IMG/VR virus record: IMGVR_UViG_3300001683_000001
Span: 16,647 to 80,646 of that record
Length of the DNA: 64,000 nt
Reading direction: 5' to 3' (one strand)
From: a virus
In this document: piece after piece, positions 1 through 8,188 of the stretch
Numbering within the stretch: the first letter of the stretch is position 1
How the letters are laid out: the number at the start of each line of letters is the position of its first letter
Program-made: the position numbers and the translations under genes
The notes under the pieces: model-generated
Seen by the model: only the letters and a program-made list of their open reading frames with translations
Told to the model about the DNA's origin: nothing
Database searches by the model: none

Positions 1-1
1 T

Positions 2-1189
2 TGGGAGGAATACCGGAAGAACCCCGTCATCCTCTACAACCACTCCAAGACCTACGGAGTCATAGGCAAGATGGAGAGGGTCAAGATTGGCGAGTTCAAC
101 GAGATGCAGGTCCCGATAGGAACCGCCATCATTGACGGTGGCGAGAAGGACATCGTGAGGAAGATTCGCAAGGGCTTCCTCAAGGCGTTCTCCATCGGCT
201 TCATCGCTCGCGGGATGGTCAAGGTCTGCGACGACGACGACGAGTGCTATCTCAGATTCACCGACATTGATTGGCTTGAAACTTCAATCGTAGATGTTCC
301 GGCAAGTCCTGACGCACTATTCTCGGTCGAGAAGTCAGTTCATCAGGTGAATGTTCCACAGAACATGAACGACGAATGTGGATGTGGAAACGAATGTTGC
401 GATGGAAAAGAGAAGGAGATGATTGCGCCCGATGTCTTCACCAGCGAGGAAGAAGCCCTTGCGCGAGCAGGGGAGATTGGATGTGCAGGTGTTCATGGGA
501 TGGAAGACGAGGGTGGCTACACGGTTTTCATGCCCTGCTCTACACATGATGAATACGAATCTACGATTGCCTCGGCTAAGAGCGAGTCGAATAGCGCATC
601 GCTCAATAACCCCCTCGCAGCACCCGTTGAGTCAATGACCGCCGATGAGATGGAAATGGAAGTCGCCAATGAACAGGTGATTGAGATGTCTGAGGCTCCC
701 GTAGAGGAAGTCAAAGTGGACATGATAGAAGACACAATTGAAAGTAAGGCTGTCGTAGAGGACCCCGAAGAAATCGAGGCCCCTGAACTACCGAAGCCTC
801 TCGATGTTCTCTTGGATGTCGCAACATCTCTCAAGGCGATTGACGAGCGACTAACCGCCGTCGAGTCATCTATCACACCACCGGCAGACGCGCCGGAGGT
901 TGCAGAACTCAAGGCCGCACTCGCTGAGAAGGATGATGCACTCGCTACCATCGCTCAGGAGAAGGCTACCCAAGATGCTCAGGACGCATACGAAGCAGAC
1001 ATAACTGCCCGCGTCCAAGAAGTCCTATCCTCCTACGGCGTAGAAGCATCGGCAGAGCGCAAGACCGCAACGCCCGATGAGAAAGCACCTTCCACAGACA
1101 TCACACGATTCGACCCACAACCCGAAACAAGCAAGGGCATGAACGGCCTTGCTAATTGGTTAGAGGCCAACCTAATCGCAAGAGGCTAA
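2..1189 (+). CDS. HK97-type prohead protease with C-terminal scaffold region (5'-truncated by window edge)
   Basis: The reading frame is open from base 2, so the true start lies outside the window and the ATG at 71 is internal. The first residues read NPVILYNH, then an FSIGF segment and a VDVPASPDALF segment. These are hallmarks of the caudoviral prohead protease (His in the NH motif and Ser in FSIGF are the expected catalytic residues). A Cys-rich stretch (CGCGNECC) and a small GCAGVHGM...MPC domain follow. The C-terminal third is acidic and then coiled coil (about residues 270-340), as expected of a fused scaffolding domain that is cleaved during head maturation. The major capsid gene follows directly. 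A copy of the 16-bp palindrome is embedded at 351-366. Family assignment is firm; the scaffold role is inferred. Confidence 0.85.
   Translation, partial: WEEYRKNPVILYNHSKTYGVIGKMERVKIGEFNEMQVPIGTAIIDGGEKDIVRKIRKGFLKAFSIGFIARGMVKVCDDDDECYLRFTDIDWLETSIVDVPASPDALFSVEKSVHQVNVPQNMNDECGCGNECCDGKEKEMIAPDVFTSEEEALARAGEIGCAGVHGMEDEGGYTVFMPCSTHDEYESTIASAKSESNSASLNNPLAAPVESMTADEMEMEVANEQVIEMSEAPVEEVKVDMIEDTIESKAVVEDPEEIEAPELPKPLDVLLDVATSLKAIDERLTAVESSITPPADAPEVAELKAALAEKDDALATIAQEKATQDAQDAYEADITARVQEVLSSYGVEASAERKTATPDEKAPSTDITRFDPQPETSKGMNGLANWLEANLIARG
351..366. repeat. 16-bp palindrome inside the protease gene
   Basis: ATGTTCCACAGAACAT, an inverted repeat with arms ATGTTC/GAACAT. It is read in frame here as NVPQNM. 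The same sequence and frame recur in the tape measure and DNA polymerase genes. Confidence 0.85.
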
Positions 1190-1221
1190 TGGGAAGAACA
1201 CAAAAAAATAGAGGGAATAAA

Positions 1222-2268
1222 ATGACTGACGAACAATTTACAGATGTAGTAGAGCGAGTGAAAGCCGCATTGGGTGGAGCATCATCCAGCACAGGTGGAA
1301 CTATGCTACCGACTGAAACCGCAGACGAAATAATCCGCATCGTGTATGAGAGAAACTTCATGCGAAGTCTATTCCCCTCACTACCGATGGGAACACAGAC
1401 CGTGAATGTGCCGAGCCTCACAGGCTCCGTCACATTCCACGAACAGACGCTTTCCATGTCGGAGGCTGGAACCGCCGCAACCGAGTCGCGCAACGCGACC
1501 GGCGAATTGGTGCTGACCCTCAAGACCATGATAGCGAACTGCCCTGTTGGGAACTACCTGATTGCATACGGTGTTGAAGGATTACTCTCGGTCATCCGCG
1601 ACGACATCGGCTCTCGCCTTGCCTTCAACGAGGCAAGCCTATTCATCAACGGCGACACGACTACCACTTCATCCTACGCAGACAACATCAACGGACTCTA
1701 CAATGCCTCAACCAATGTGACCGGTGTGAGCGCAACCGTGAACGATTACCTACTGATGTTCAACGGCCTCCGCAAGCAAGCAGGGAAGACCGTCACAGTC
1801 GCAGGGACCTTTGGTCTTGATGACCTACGGACGGGCCTGAATGAATTGGGCGTGTATGCAGAGAACCGGGACGACCTCGCACTCATCGTGCCGAGGAACT
1901 TGGAAGTTCAGATTCTTGGAATCACCGAACTACAAACTGTGGACAAATATGGACCCAACGCGACTATCCTCAACGGAGAGGTCGGCAAGATTTACGGAAT
2001 CAGCGTCTTCGCTACTTCCGCTATCGCCACCAACCTCAACGCGACCGGTGTCTTCGACGGCATAACCACCAACAAGACGGTGGCTGTTCTGTGCAACAGG
2101 CGTTCCCCAATAATCGGGAACTCGACTGTGAGCGACCGCAGGTTCTCGATAGACTTCCACGACGAGCCAACGAAGGACCGATTCGTCTTGATTCCACGAC
2201 AGGACATAGCATTCGGTCTGCGCTACGCAGATGCCGTCTGCAAGATGGTCGGAATCACCACAGTCTGA
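1222..2268 (+). CDS. HK97-fold major capsid protein
   Basis: A 348-residue protein begins MTDEQFTDVVERVKAAL. I chose the ATG at 1222 because AGAGGGAATAAA just upstream is a usable ribosome binding site; an in-frame start at 1156 would overlap the protease gene. The pattern ETADEIIRIVYERNFMR, followed by VPSLTGSVTFHEQ and a late segment on natural-fold strands (FGLRYADAVCKMVG), fits HK97-type capsid proteins of the phage_capsid family. Position immediately after the protease and before the connector is the standard order. It would assemble into the icosahedral head. There is no N-terminal delta domain beyond a short helix, because scaffolding appears to be fused to the protease instead. Confidence 0.85.
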   Translation: MTDEQFTDVVERVKAALGGASSSTGGTMLPTETADEIIRIVYERNFMRSLFPSLPMGTQTVNVPSLTGSVTFHEQTLSMSEAGTAATESRNATGELVLTLKTMIANCPVGNYLIAYGVEGLLSVIRDDIGSRLAFNEASLFINGDTTTTSSYADNINGLYNASTNVTGVSATVNDYLLMFNGLRKQAGKTVTVAGTFGLDDLRTGLNELGVYAENRDDLALIVPRNLEVQILGITELQTVDKYGPNATILNGEVGKIYGISVFATSAIATNLNATGVFDGITTNKTVAVLCNRRSPIIGNSTVSDRRFSIDFHDEPTKDRFVLIPRQDIAFGLRYADAVCKMVGITTV

Positions 2269-2366
2269 GTCGGCTGACCGCTACTACTGACTGACTAACT
2301 ATCACCATTGAGGCCGCGCCTTGCGCGCCGCGACGGTGAATAACCCCAACAAGGGAGGAATAGGAC
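2269..2366 (+). other. Intergenic gap with imperfect hairpin and strong ribosome binding site
   Basis: The gap holds an imperfect inverted repeat (CACCATTGAGGCCGCG ... CGCGACGGTG, about 2311-2338) that may end capsid transcripts. AGGGAGGAATAGG just before the ATG at 2367 is a strong Shine-Dalgarno sequence. No gene is seen. Confidence 0.4.
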
Positions 2367-3047
2367 ATGGTGACGACAGGTATCACGATGGGGCCACTCA
2401 TCATTGATGAATCCACAGTCACCTATCTCGACTACTGCACTCTTGCTGATGTGGAGGCATACGCAGGGGTCAATTTCAGCGATGGGATTGGACCCACAGA
2501 TGCCGAGATTGGGACGATGATTACCAACGCTTCTCGACTCGTAGATACCTTCGCCGGAGTTCAGATTGCCGGAACTGTATCAGCCACCGAGTTTTTCGAC
2601 GCCAACATCTTCCAATCTCACCTCGTTCTCACTCGCAGACCCGTCGCCTCGGTGACGAACATTTGGGAGGTTGATGACGCCGGGAGTGAAACGGCGTTGG
2701 TGCAGGGCAGGGTTCGGAACACCTCCGACTATTTCCTCCACGACGGGGATGCGGGAATCGTTCGGTTCATGGGGAACCTTGAGAGGACCGCGAAGGAGTA
2801 TATCAAAGTCCAATACATCTCAGGCAACACCACTCCACCACCCGAAGCCAAGATGGCTACAATCATGCTCGTAGTTCGCAACGCCGCGCGCGCCGCACTC
2901 AACGACGAGAACTGCATGGACCGCATCAAGGAGATGTGGTCGCGCTTGCTCAGGTCAGCCGACGATGATGTGAGTGATATGCTCGCTCTCGTCAAGAATA
3001 ACGCCCCCGTTGCGGTGGCGACTTTCGGGCTGGATGGGGCATACTGA
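2367..3047 (+). CDS. Head-tail connector (gp6-like adaptor)
   Basis: This 226-residue protein is mostly helical at its N and C ends with a beta-rich middle: LADVEAYAGVNFSD, then ASRLVDTFAGVQ, LVLTRRPVASVTNIWEVDD and YIKVQYISGNTTPPPEAKMATIMLVVRNAARAAL. The 'treyps...l.RRPV.sV..i' style core followed by 'P.dik.a...lv...' is typical of phage gp6-like/QLRG adaptor proteins, which dock on the portal below the head. It has a good ribosome binding site, and the next gene overlaps by TGATG (1 nt), implying translational coupling. Position after the capsid gene supports the call. The exact family was not tested by profile search. Confidence 0.7.
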   Translation: MVTTGITMGPLIIDESTVTYLDYCTLADVEAYAGVNFSDGIGPTDAEIGTMITNASRLVDTFAGVQIAGTVSATEFFDANIFQSHLVLTRRPVASVTNIWEVDDAGSETALVQGRVRNTSDYFLHDGDAGIVRFMGNLERTAKEYIKVQYISGNTTPPPEAKMATIMLVVRNAARAALNDENCMDRIKEMWSRLLRSADDDVSDMLALVKNNAPVAVATFGLDGAY

Positions 3048-3565
3048 TGGCTATCACAGACGCAGGTGTCCCGGCCATTGACCCTCACACGATGCTGACG
3101 AGTCTGCTGACGAGCAACATGACCTCACCGGATGGAGTATGGACTCCGACCGTCAATGCAGAATGGCTTGAGTTCAAGAAGCAGAAGACCTACCAAATCG
3201 CCATCACACCTCTCTACTCAGCCTCCACCGAGTTCAACCTCACAGGAGGCAACAGCACAGCCGAGCCACGCATCTCCACAGCATACTACTCCATCACCCT
3301 GTTCGCTCCCACTCGCATCAAGGTGTGGGGCCTCTATCAGAAGGCGATGCTCGTTCTCAACAATCAGACCTTGACCTCTCCGCAATCGGGTGGGACCTAC
3401 GCTGGTGTGGCCTCGACAGACTACCACTTCGTCAGAGTCATCCGAACCGAGGAATCGAAAGCCGTCCGCATCTCCGACCCTGACTGTGGTCCGGGCAAGA
3501 CCAATGATTCTGATTGTGTAGGCTACCGTGTGGAAATCACAGTAGCCTGTCGCTGGAATGAGTGA
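3047..3565 (+). CDS. Putative tail-completion / neck protein
   Basis: The 172-residue product starts at the ATG overlapping the previous stop (TGATG). It has an N-terminal DPHTMLTSLLTSNM helix, then alternating beta segments (YQIAITPLYSAS, YYSITLFAPTRIKVWGLYQKAML, VEITVACRW). No catalytic motif is visible. Size, beta-rich character and position between the connector and tail tube genes match neck or tail-terminator proteins that close the tail and join it to the head. I did not recognise a specific family; the functional call rests mainly on gene order. Confidence 0.5.
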   Translation: MAITDAGVPAIDPHTMLTSLLTSNMTSPDGVWTPTVNAEWLEFKKQKTYQIAITPLYSASTEFNLTGGNSTAEPRISTAYYSITLFAPTRIKVWGLYQKAMLVLNNQTLTSPQSGGTYAGVASTDYHFVRVIRTEESKAVRISDPDCGPGKTNDSDCVGYRVEITVACRWNE

Positions 3566-3610
3566 GTAGGCTCAACGGTTAAAAGCCCCGAAGATGGGGA
3601 GGTTCAAACA

Positions 3611-4027
3611 ATGGGTCTTGCAGATTTACTCAAGGACGAATTGAAAGCATTGTGTGTGGAACACGAACTCGCCACAGACGGAACGAAGTCTGACTTGGTG
3701 GCTCGCTTAGAGCCGGTGTTGTCGTGGGACAACGAGAACGATGGAAATGAGGCCGAGGAAGGCCCCATAGAGGCCGAGGAAGCATCTGAGGGTGGTAATA
3801 CCGCATCTGAGGGTGACGATGACTCAGAACAGCCTCAATCAGATGACGCTCAATTCATCCACGACACCTACATGAAAGTGCTTGGTCATGGACCGGACGA
3901 GGGTCACATGAATCATTACTGCAAGATGTTGCTCTACGGGAATATGTCGCGCGATGATGTGACTTATGGAATCGAGAATTGTATGGAAGCCCTACGACTC
4001 AACGCAGAACTTTCGGAAGATGAGTAA
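3611..4027 (+). CDS. SAP-domain protein with DUF4214-like C-terminus
   Basis: Residues 1-36 (LADLLKDELKALCVEHEL, then TKSDLVARLEP) form a SAP motif, a small helix-turn-helix DNA/RNA-binding fold found in many phage structural or packaging proteins. A highly acidic linker (about 40-80) follows. Residues 85-125 (FIHDTYMKVLGHGPDEGHMNHYCKMLLYGNMSRDDV) resemble the DUF4214 pattern of a short repeat associated with surface or structural proteins. GGGGAGGTTC precedes the ATG. The stop overlaps the next start (TAATG). Function is not known; a DNA-contacting accessory role in the head or neck is an inference. Confidence 0.55.
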   Translation: MGLADLLKDELKALCVEHELATDGTKSDLVARLEPVLSWDNENDGNEAEEGPIEAEEASEGGNTASEGDDDSEQPQSDDAQFIHDTYMKVLGHGPDEGHMNHYCKMLLYGNMSRDDVTYGIENCMEALRLNAELSEDE

Positions 4028-4413
4028 TGCCCTATAAGGACCCGGTAAAACGCCGGGAATACAACCGTCGCTATCAGAAGGCATACTACCGCAAGCATAT
4101 CGTTGTGATGCGTCAGAGGGTCAAGAACCGCAAGCGTGAGATTAGACGCTGGTTTGAGGAATACAAACAGGGGTTTGAGTGCGAAGTCTGCGGCTTCTCC
4201 GGTGAGGAATGTGCGTGGTCACTTGAGTTCCATCATAAGGACCCATCGGAGAAGGACAACATCATCGCCTACATGGTCGGCAACGCCTACTCCAAGAAGC
4301 GCATCCAAGCGGAGATAGCGAAGTGTTCTGTCCTCTGCGCCAACCACCATCGTCAATTGCATTTCGATGAGCGTCAGGCTCGGCTGGCTCAGGAAGATGA
4401 CGAGCAAGAATGA
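4027..4413 (+). CDS. HNH endonuclease
   Basis: A basic N-terminus (KRREYNRRYQKAYYRKH) leads to a zinc-stabilised HNH core: CEVCG at about residue 52, LEFHHKDPSEKDN at about 66-78 (catalytic His-His), then CSVLCANHHRQLHF at about 103-116. The C-xx-C ... HH ... C-xx-C-NHHR order is canonical for HNH nucleases. Such genes commonly sit beside head or packaging genes of tailed viruses, where the enzyme assists terminase cleavage; a free-standing homing nuclease is the alternative. The start overlaps the preceding stop, so it is probably part of the structural operon. Confidence 0.8.
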   Translation: MPYKDPVKRREYNRRYQKAYYRKHIVVMRQRVKNRKREIRRWFEEYKQGFECEVCGFSGEECAWSLEFHHKDPSEKDNIIAYMVGNAYSKKRIQAEIAKCSVLCANHHRQLHFDERQARLAQEDDEQE

Positions 4414-4600
4414 GCCGCCTTCGGCAGACTTGCCAGCAGGTCCAACCGACCCGAAATGTTCTGTGGAACATCGCCCTCGCGTGCGCGTGCGCGCGAGCGC
4501 GTGAGGCCAAACTTCGATTCCAGCCTGATTTCGACGATTCGCCTCGCAGGTGTGTGGGGGCGCGGGCGCGTGTGTGCGCGCGGGCGCGAGGAACGGCGAG
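4414..4600 (+). repeat. Intergenic repeat cluster: 16-bp palindrome plus CG-alternating hairpins
   Basis: It contains a perfect copy of ATGTTCTGTGGAACAT at 4456-4471, then two purine-pyrimidine alternating CG-rich tracts (about 4474-4506 and 4558-4592) able to form hairpins, with a TCGATTCCAGCCTGATTTCG segment between. The same components recur in most long gaps of the window. No gene is supported; the open frames across it are low-complexity Arg/Ala translations. Confidence 0.75.
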
Positions 4601-4615
4601 TTCAAGACGGTGGGG
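4601..4615 (+). promoter_or_regulatory. Virus promoter motif (class I), 31 nt before ATG 4632
   Basis: TTCAAGACGGTGGGG. Spacing to the start codon matches an archaeal TATA-box position for a leaderless transcript. Confidence 0.65.
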
Positions 4616-4631
4616 ATTCGTGGCGGGAATC

Positions 4632-4991
4632 ATGGCGAAGAAGGGCGTTGTCCTGTGTGGTAGGAAGTGGAAGGGTCGCTGTGATATTCACGACCGGAAG
4701 TGTTCCATCCCTGTCGAGTTCCCATCAGGAGATTCTCGGTTGGATTTCGTAGCCAAGATGAGGCGCATGGGAGGGCAGAGTCACTCGGCTGATTCTGACC
4801 ATCGCTGTGACCTATGCGAGCGCGAGCGTCAGGAAGGAAGGCACGCTGGTTGGTATCGAACTGACCCGAAGGATGGAAAGGTCAAACCGACGGCTCTCGT
4901 TGAGAGGTTGGAGAAGGAGCGGCGAGAGAAGCGCGAGAGGATTGAGAAGGAGAAGCGCAAGAGAGCCAAACGACACCGCGACAGTCAATAA
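4632..4991 (+). CDS. Hypothetical small zinc-binding-like basic protein
   Basis: The start at 4632 is set by the promoter motif 31 nt upstream; the longer frame from 4410 reads through repeats. The 119-residue product has Cys residues at CGRKWKGRC and HDRKC near the N-terminus and CDLCERERQ near the middle, suggesting a small zinc site. It ends in a strongly charged helix (residues 85-119, many Lys/Arg/Glu) that looks like a coiled coil or nucleic-acid-binding tail. It separates the HNH gene from the tail tube gene. I do not recognise the family. Confidence 0.55.
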   Translation: MAKKGVVLCGRKWKGRCDIHDRKCSIPVEFPSGDSRLDFVAKMRRMGGQSHSADSDHRCDLCERERQEGRHAGWYRTDPKDGKVKPTALVERLEKERREKRERIEKEKRKRAKRHRDSQ

Positions 4992-5014
4992 CCCCTTCAT
5001 GTGAGTCGTATGGC

Positions 5015-5410
5015 ATGGCTGTCCATGCTTTCACCGGAGTCACCGGAAAAATTACCACTAACGGCACTCTTGTTGGATATGTGAGTGGCGACTTCACACT
5101 CGCTACTGCAACCGGCAAGTATGTGACTCTTGGAAGCAACAGCGCGACCGCAAATACTCGCGGTCTGAACTCGGCAAGTGGAACTCTCAAGAAGGCTTGG
5201 GGTCTTGACGACGACGAATTGTATATTTGGTTCAATGGTGATTCGGAATACGACATCATCTTCGATGCTGATTCGGCAGGGACTCACTCCTACACGATTT
5301 CATCTTGCGTCATCACAGATTTTGCGATTGAGGGCCTTGAGGCAGGGAGCGAGGGCGCGTTAATGGTCAATGCTTCCTTTGAGGGCCTCACATGGACCCG
5401 CGATGTTTGA
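5015..5410 (+). CDS. Putative major tail tube protein
   Basis: This 131-residue, almost all-beta protein reads MAVHAFTGVTGKITTNGTLVGYVSGDFTLATATGKYVTLG, later LYIWFNGDSEYDIIFDADSAGTHSYTISSCVITDFAIEGLEAGSEGALMVNASFEGLTW. The opening 'G..G.i..ng..vgyv.sw.l' and closing 'v.v.f.g.' strands are typical of small siphovirus tail tube subunits, which form stacked hexameric rings around the tape measure protein. It lies directly before the tail chaperone and tape measure genes, the classic position. It has no strong ribosome binding site. The family call is by pattern and order, not profile search. Confidence 0.7.
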   Translation: MAVHAFTGVTGKITTNGTLVGYVSGDFTLATATGKYVTLGSNSATANTRGLNSASGTLKKAWGLDDDELYIWFNGDSEYDIIFDADSAGTHSYTISSCVITDFAIEGLEAGSEGALMVNASFEGLTWTRDV

Positions 5411-5425
5411 GAGTGACCCCTCCCA

Positions 5426-5440
5426 TTGATAACGGTGGGG
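5426..5440 (+). promoter_or_regulatory. Virus promoter motif (class I) before tail chaperone gene
   Basis: TTGATAACGGTGGGG, 43 nt before ATG 5469. Here a short leader with a GAGGA ribosome binding site is expected rather than a leaderless mRNA. Confidence 0.5.
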
Positions 5441-5468
5441 ATTGCTGGTTAATTCCGAGGACGATAAG

Positions 5469-5807
5469 ATGTCGTGGATTGATGGCGCAATTGAATCGGG
5501 GAATGCTCCGATTGATGTGGATGTATCAGACCTCGACCTTGATGTGGATGTTATCCAAGTCAAACCAATCTCAGCCAATGAATATAACCTACTCAAACAG
5601 GACCCCGAAGTCACCAAGATTACCGATGAGCAAGACCGCTTGGAAATCTTGGGGATGCTCACCGTTTGCACGATGCTCAAGAAGTGCGACAATACTATCT
5701 CATGGGGCAAGTTCAGACAGATGCCTCTCACTCTCATCTCCAAACTCGCAACACTATGCACCGAAGCCGTCGGAACCGATGGTGGTGGTGGTGTCTTGGG
5801 GGAATAG
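5469..5807 (+). CDS. Tail assembly chaperone, short (gpG-like) form
   Basis: The 112-residue product has an acidic N-terminus (DVDVSDLDLDVDV) followed by a helical core (ISANEYNLLKQDPEV, LEILGMLTVCTMLKKCDN, LISKLATLCTEAVG). Position between tail tube and tape measure genes, size and helical character match the gpG family of tail assembly chaperones, which coat the tape measure protein during tail polymerisation. The C-terminus runs into a Gly tract encoded by GGT repeats and a G-run (5798-5802) just before the stop. This is a plausible slippage site producing the longer form described in the next entry. The start has GAGGA nine bases upstream. Confidence 0.65.
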   Translation: MSWIDGAIESGNAPIDVDVSDLDLDVDVIQVKPISANEYNLLKQDPEVTKITDEQDRLEILGMLTVCTMLKKCDNTISWGKFRQMPLTLISKLATLCTEAVGTDGGGGVLGE

Positions 5808-5968
5808 CGACAGCATCTCAATCGCCGGACGGTCAATACCTGTTCGCTCTGCTCACTACAATCGGAATCACGCTCGACGAGTGGCGCGACCTCGACCCGC
5901 GAGATTCGGTGTTCTACTCAGCCGCATTCTCGGAGCAGAATCGACAGAAAAACAAGACTCGCAGATAG
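5469..5968 (+). CDS. Tail assembly chaperone, long (gpGT-like) form by -1 frameshift
   Basis: The frame -1 to the chaperone gene stays open from the slippage region to 5968. It would add about 55 residues (GIATASQSPDGQYLFALLTT, then IGITLDEWRDLDPRDSVFYS) to give about 166 residues. The slip would occur at G-GGG-GAA (5798-5804) just before the TAG stop at 5805; the P-site Gly codon GGG can re-pair with GGG one base back. There is no independent start codon with a ribosome binding site for the extension. Two-frame tail chaperones made by frameshifting are an established, widespread feature of siphoviruses. Frameshift use here is inferred from layout and needs experimental proof. Confidence 0.6.
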
Positions 5969-5980
5969 AGGTGATGACCT

Positions 5981-8188
5981 GTGGCTGATGACGCCAAACT
6001 CAAGGTCATCATCGAAGGCGATTCAAAGGCTCTCATCGCCGCTGTTGGGGCGGCATCAGCCGCGACGGCATCAGGCGGCAAGGACATCAAAGGCTCTCTC
6101 GCTTCGATAGGGAAGGCATTCACCGTAATGGGAATCGCGGCGGTGGCGGCAGGGACGGCAATCACAATCGGATTCGTGAAGAAGTCGGTGAATGCGTTCA
6201 TCGAGTTTGAGCAAAGCCTGACCCGCATCAACGCTGTGATGACCGAACTCGATGCAACCCAACGACAGACTCTCCAACAGAGCATCCGCGACATCGCCGC
6301 CGAATCACAATTCACAGCCCGACAGGTCACGGACGCGGCGACCCAATTGGTCTTCGCAGGTATGGCCTATGACGACCTCATCGGTGACGAGGACAAAGGC
6401 ATCACAGGTGCAGTATCAGCCCTCGTTGATTTCGCCATCGCCGCTGGAACCCCGGTCGAAACAGCCGCCGAGATTTCGATGGCCGCGCTGAGTGGATTCG
6501 GCTTGGAAGTCAAGGAGATGACGAGGGTCATGGATGTGATGATGACCACCTACACCTCCGCCTTCGTGACGCTTGAGGAACTCGGTCAGACGATGAAGTT
6601 CCTCGCACCCACAGCGAGGGCCGCTGGTATCTCAATCGAGGAAGCCGCAGCAGCAGCGGGCGCACTCGGAAATGCGGGCCTAAAAGGGACTATTGCAGGG
6701 ACCGGGTTGCGTATGTCTATCAACAAATTACTCTCTCCGACTGACGATGCCCGGAAGGTCATGGACGAACTCGGACTCTCCTTCTTCACACTCACTCCGC
6801 GAGGCGAAACAGCGCAAGTCGCGTTGCAGGGATTGTCCGGTTCCTTGCGCCAATCCACACGCGAATTAGAGGCCACCAAGTTTGCCGTCGAAGCACTCAA
6901 CAACGAACTCTCAGACCTTTCAATCGAACAGCAGAGGAACAGCCTCGCCATCGCTGAGATTCGACAGCGAGCCGCGCGTCAGGGTAGAACCTTGACTGAC
7001 CAAGAAATCAAGACGGTCGAGAGGCTCCAAATGGCGAATGAGGACTTGAGCATCCAACAGCAACGACTCGGTATAGAGCAAGCGGTAGCGACGAAGGCAC
7101 AGGAGAAGAACTCTAAAACGGTGGCTGACCAAAAGCGGCTATATGGTAGCCTCAATCGAGAGGTTCAGATGCAGACCACAGGACTAACAAGCCTCGTTGA
7201 TGTGATTAACCAATTGGAGGCGGCAGGTGCTACCACATCACAGGTCTTGGAGATATTCTCTGTGCGCGGTGGAACCGCCATCATGGCTCTCTTGGGACAG
7301 GCTGATGCCTTCCGAGATTTGACCGAGGCTAACTACGAATCACAGGGAGCGTTGGCGGCATTCATTGAGGAAATCAAGACCTCGGTAGCCTTCGCTATGA
7401 TGCAAGTCAAATCGAACTTTGAAGAAACCCAATTGGTCATCGGTGAAATCTTCGCAGACCTACTCACGATGGATGGTGGGGTTGCCGAGGCGATGAACGG
7501 AATCGCGGAGAGTATTCGCGCTAACAAGGAGGATTGGAAGGACTTGGCTAAATCAATAGGCGACACCATCGTCCCGTTGCTTTTCGCAATACCCGCCCTC
7601 ATCGACGGCATCACACGCGCATTCGCAAACATGAGGCCATTCCTCAATGTAATCGTAGGGCTGTTCAAACTTCTCGGAATCATTCTATGGCCCGTCTTCA
7701 AACTCCTTGAGGGAATCGCATGGGTAGTGGAAAAACTCACCGGCTCAGGCAAAGCAGGTAGCGTGGCTGCTTCGGCAGGTGCGGGGGTGGCAACAGGAGC
7801 CGCTATCGGTAGTATCATTCCGGGTGTCGGCACAGCCGTCGGAGCCGTTGTTGGAGGTGTTGCCGGAACCATCGGAGCGTTGCACGAAGGCGGAGTCACG
7901 ACGGGGCCAAGTGTGAATCTCATTGGAGAGGCTGGCCCGGAGGCCATTATCCCACTCGACAAACTTCCCCGAATTATCGCAGATGCCGGATATGTTCCAC
8001 AGAACATGGCCGCATCCCCGCGCGGGGGGCCAGCGCAATCGGCAGGTGGATTAACCATCAATTTCGGAAGCATCTCTATCTCAGGTGGAACCAACATGAC
8101 GAGTGCATCAATTCGTGAAATCATGCGAACCGAGATGCCGAAAATCGTGAAGGACTCCTACGCAAGTGGAGCAAGGGGAGTGGTCTGA
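5981..8188 (+). CDS. Tape measure protein
   Basis: A 735-residue protein with a GTG start. Residues 45-66 (FTVMGIAAVAAGTAITIGF) and two later hydrophobic stretches (about 530-575 and 595-640, rich in Gly/Ala) could cross a membrane. The 'SLTRINAVM' and 'FTARQVTDAATQLVFAGM' region is the PhageMin_Tail pattern. A long coiled coil spans about 295-400. The C-terminus has the LIGEAGPEAIIPL signature common at the ends of tape measure proteins. It sets tail length and may open the host membrane at DNA entry. At roughly 1.5 angstrom per residue the tail would be near 110 nm. The palindrome at 7992-8007 is read in frame as VPQNM. The next gene overlaps by ATG/TGA. Confidence 0.85.
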   Translation: MADDAKLKVIIEGDSKALIAAVGAASAATASGGKDIKGSLASIGKAFTVMGIAAVAAGTAITIGFVKKSVNAFIEFEQSLTRINAVMTELDATQRQTLQQSIRDIAAESQFTARQVTDAATQLVFAGMAYDDLIGDEDKGITGAVSALVDFAIAAGTPVETAAEISMAALSGFGLEVKEMTRVMDVMMTTYTSAFVTLEELGQTMKFLAPTARAAGISIEEAAAAAGALGNAGLKGTIAGTGLRMSINKLLSPTDDARKVMDELGLSFFTLTPRGETAQVALQGLSGSLRQSTRELEATKFAVEALNNELSDLSIEQQRNSLAIAEIRQRAARQGRTLTDQEIKTVERLQMANEDLSIQQQRLGIEQAVATKAQEKNSKTVADQKRLYGSLNREVQMQTTGLTSLVDVINQLEAAGATTSQVLEIFSVRGGTAIMALLGQADAFRDLTEANYESQGALAAFIEEIKTSVAFAMMQVKSNFEETQLVIGEIFADLLTMDGGVAEAMNGIAESIRANKEDWKDLAKSIGDTIVPLLFAIPALIDGITRAFANMRPFLNVIVGLFKLLGIILWPVFKLLEGIAWVVEKLTGSGKAGSVAASAGAGVATGAAIGSIIPGVGTAVGAVVGGVAGTIGALHEGGVTTGPSVNLIGEAGPEAIIPLDKLPRIIADAGYVPQNMAASPRGGPAQSAGGLTINFGSISISGGTNMTSASIREIMRTEMPKIVKDSYASGARGVV
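7992..8007. repeat. 16-bp palindrome inside the tape measure gene
   Basis: ATGTTCCACAGAACAT in the frame that yields VPQNM, as in the protease and polymerase genes. Confidence 0.85.

Noticed and set aside
517-951. Minus-strand Ser-rich ORF opposite the protease C-terminus
   Set aside because: It is the antisense shadow of the acidic coiled-coil region of the protease-scaffold gene.
3566-3610. tRNA-like segment with GGTTCAAAC
   Set aside because: Only a short CCCC/GGGG hairpin and a T-arm-like word; no acceptor stem or cloverleaf can be built, and the GGGGAGG serves as a ribosome binding site.
4410-4631. N-terminal extension of the gene at 4632
   Set aside because: It reads through the palindrome and CG repeats as Arg/Ala-rich sequence and ignores the promoter box.
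4262-4633. Minus-strand ORFs rich in Ala/Arg/His across the CG repeats
   Set aside because: Low complexity and overlapping the HNH gene; no ribosome binding site.
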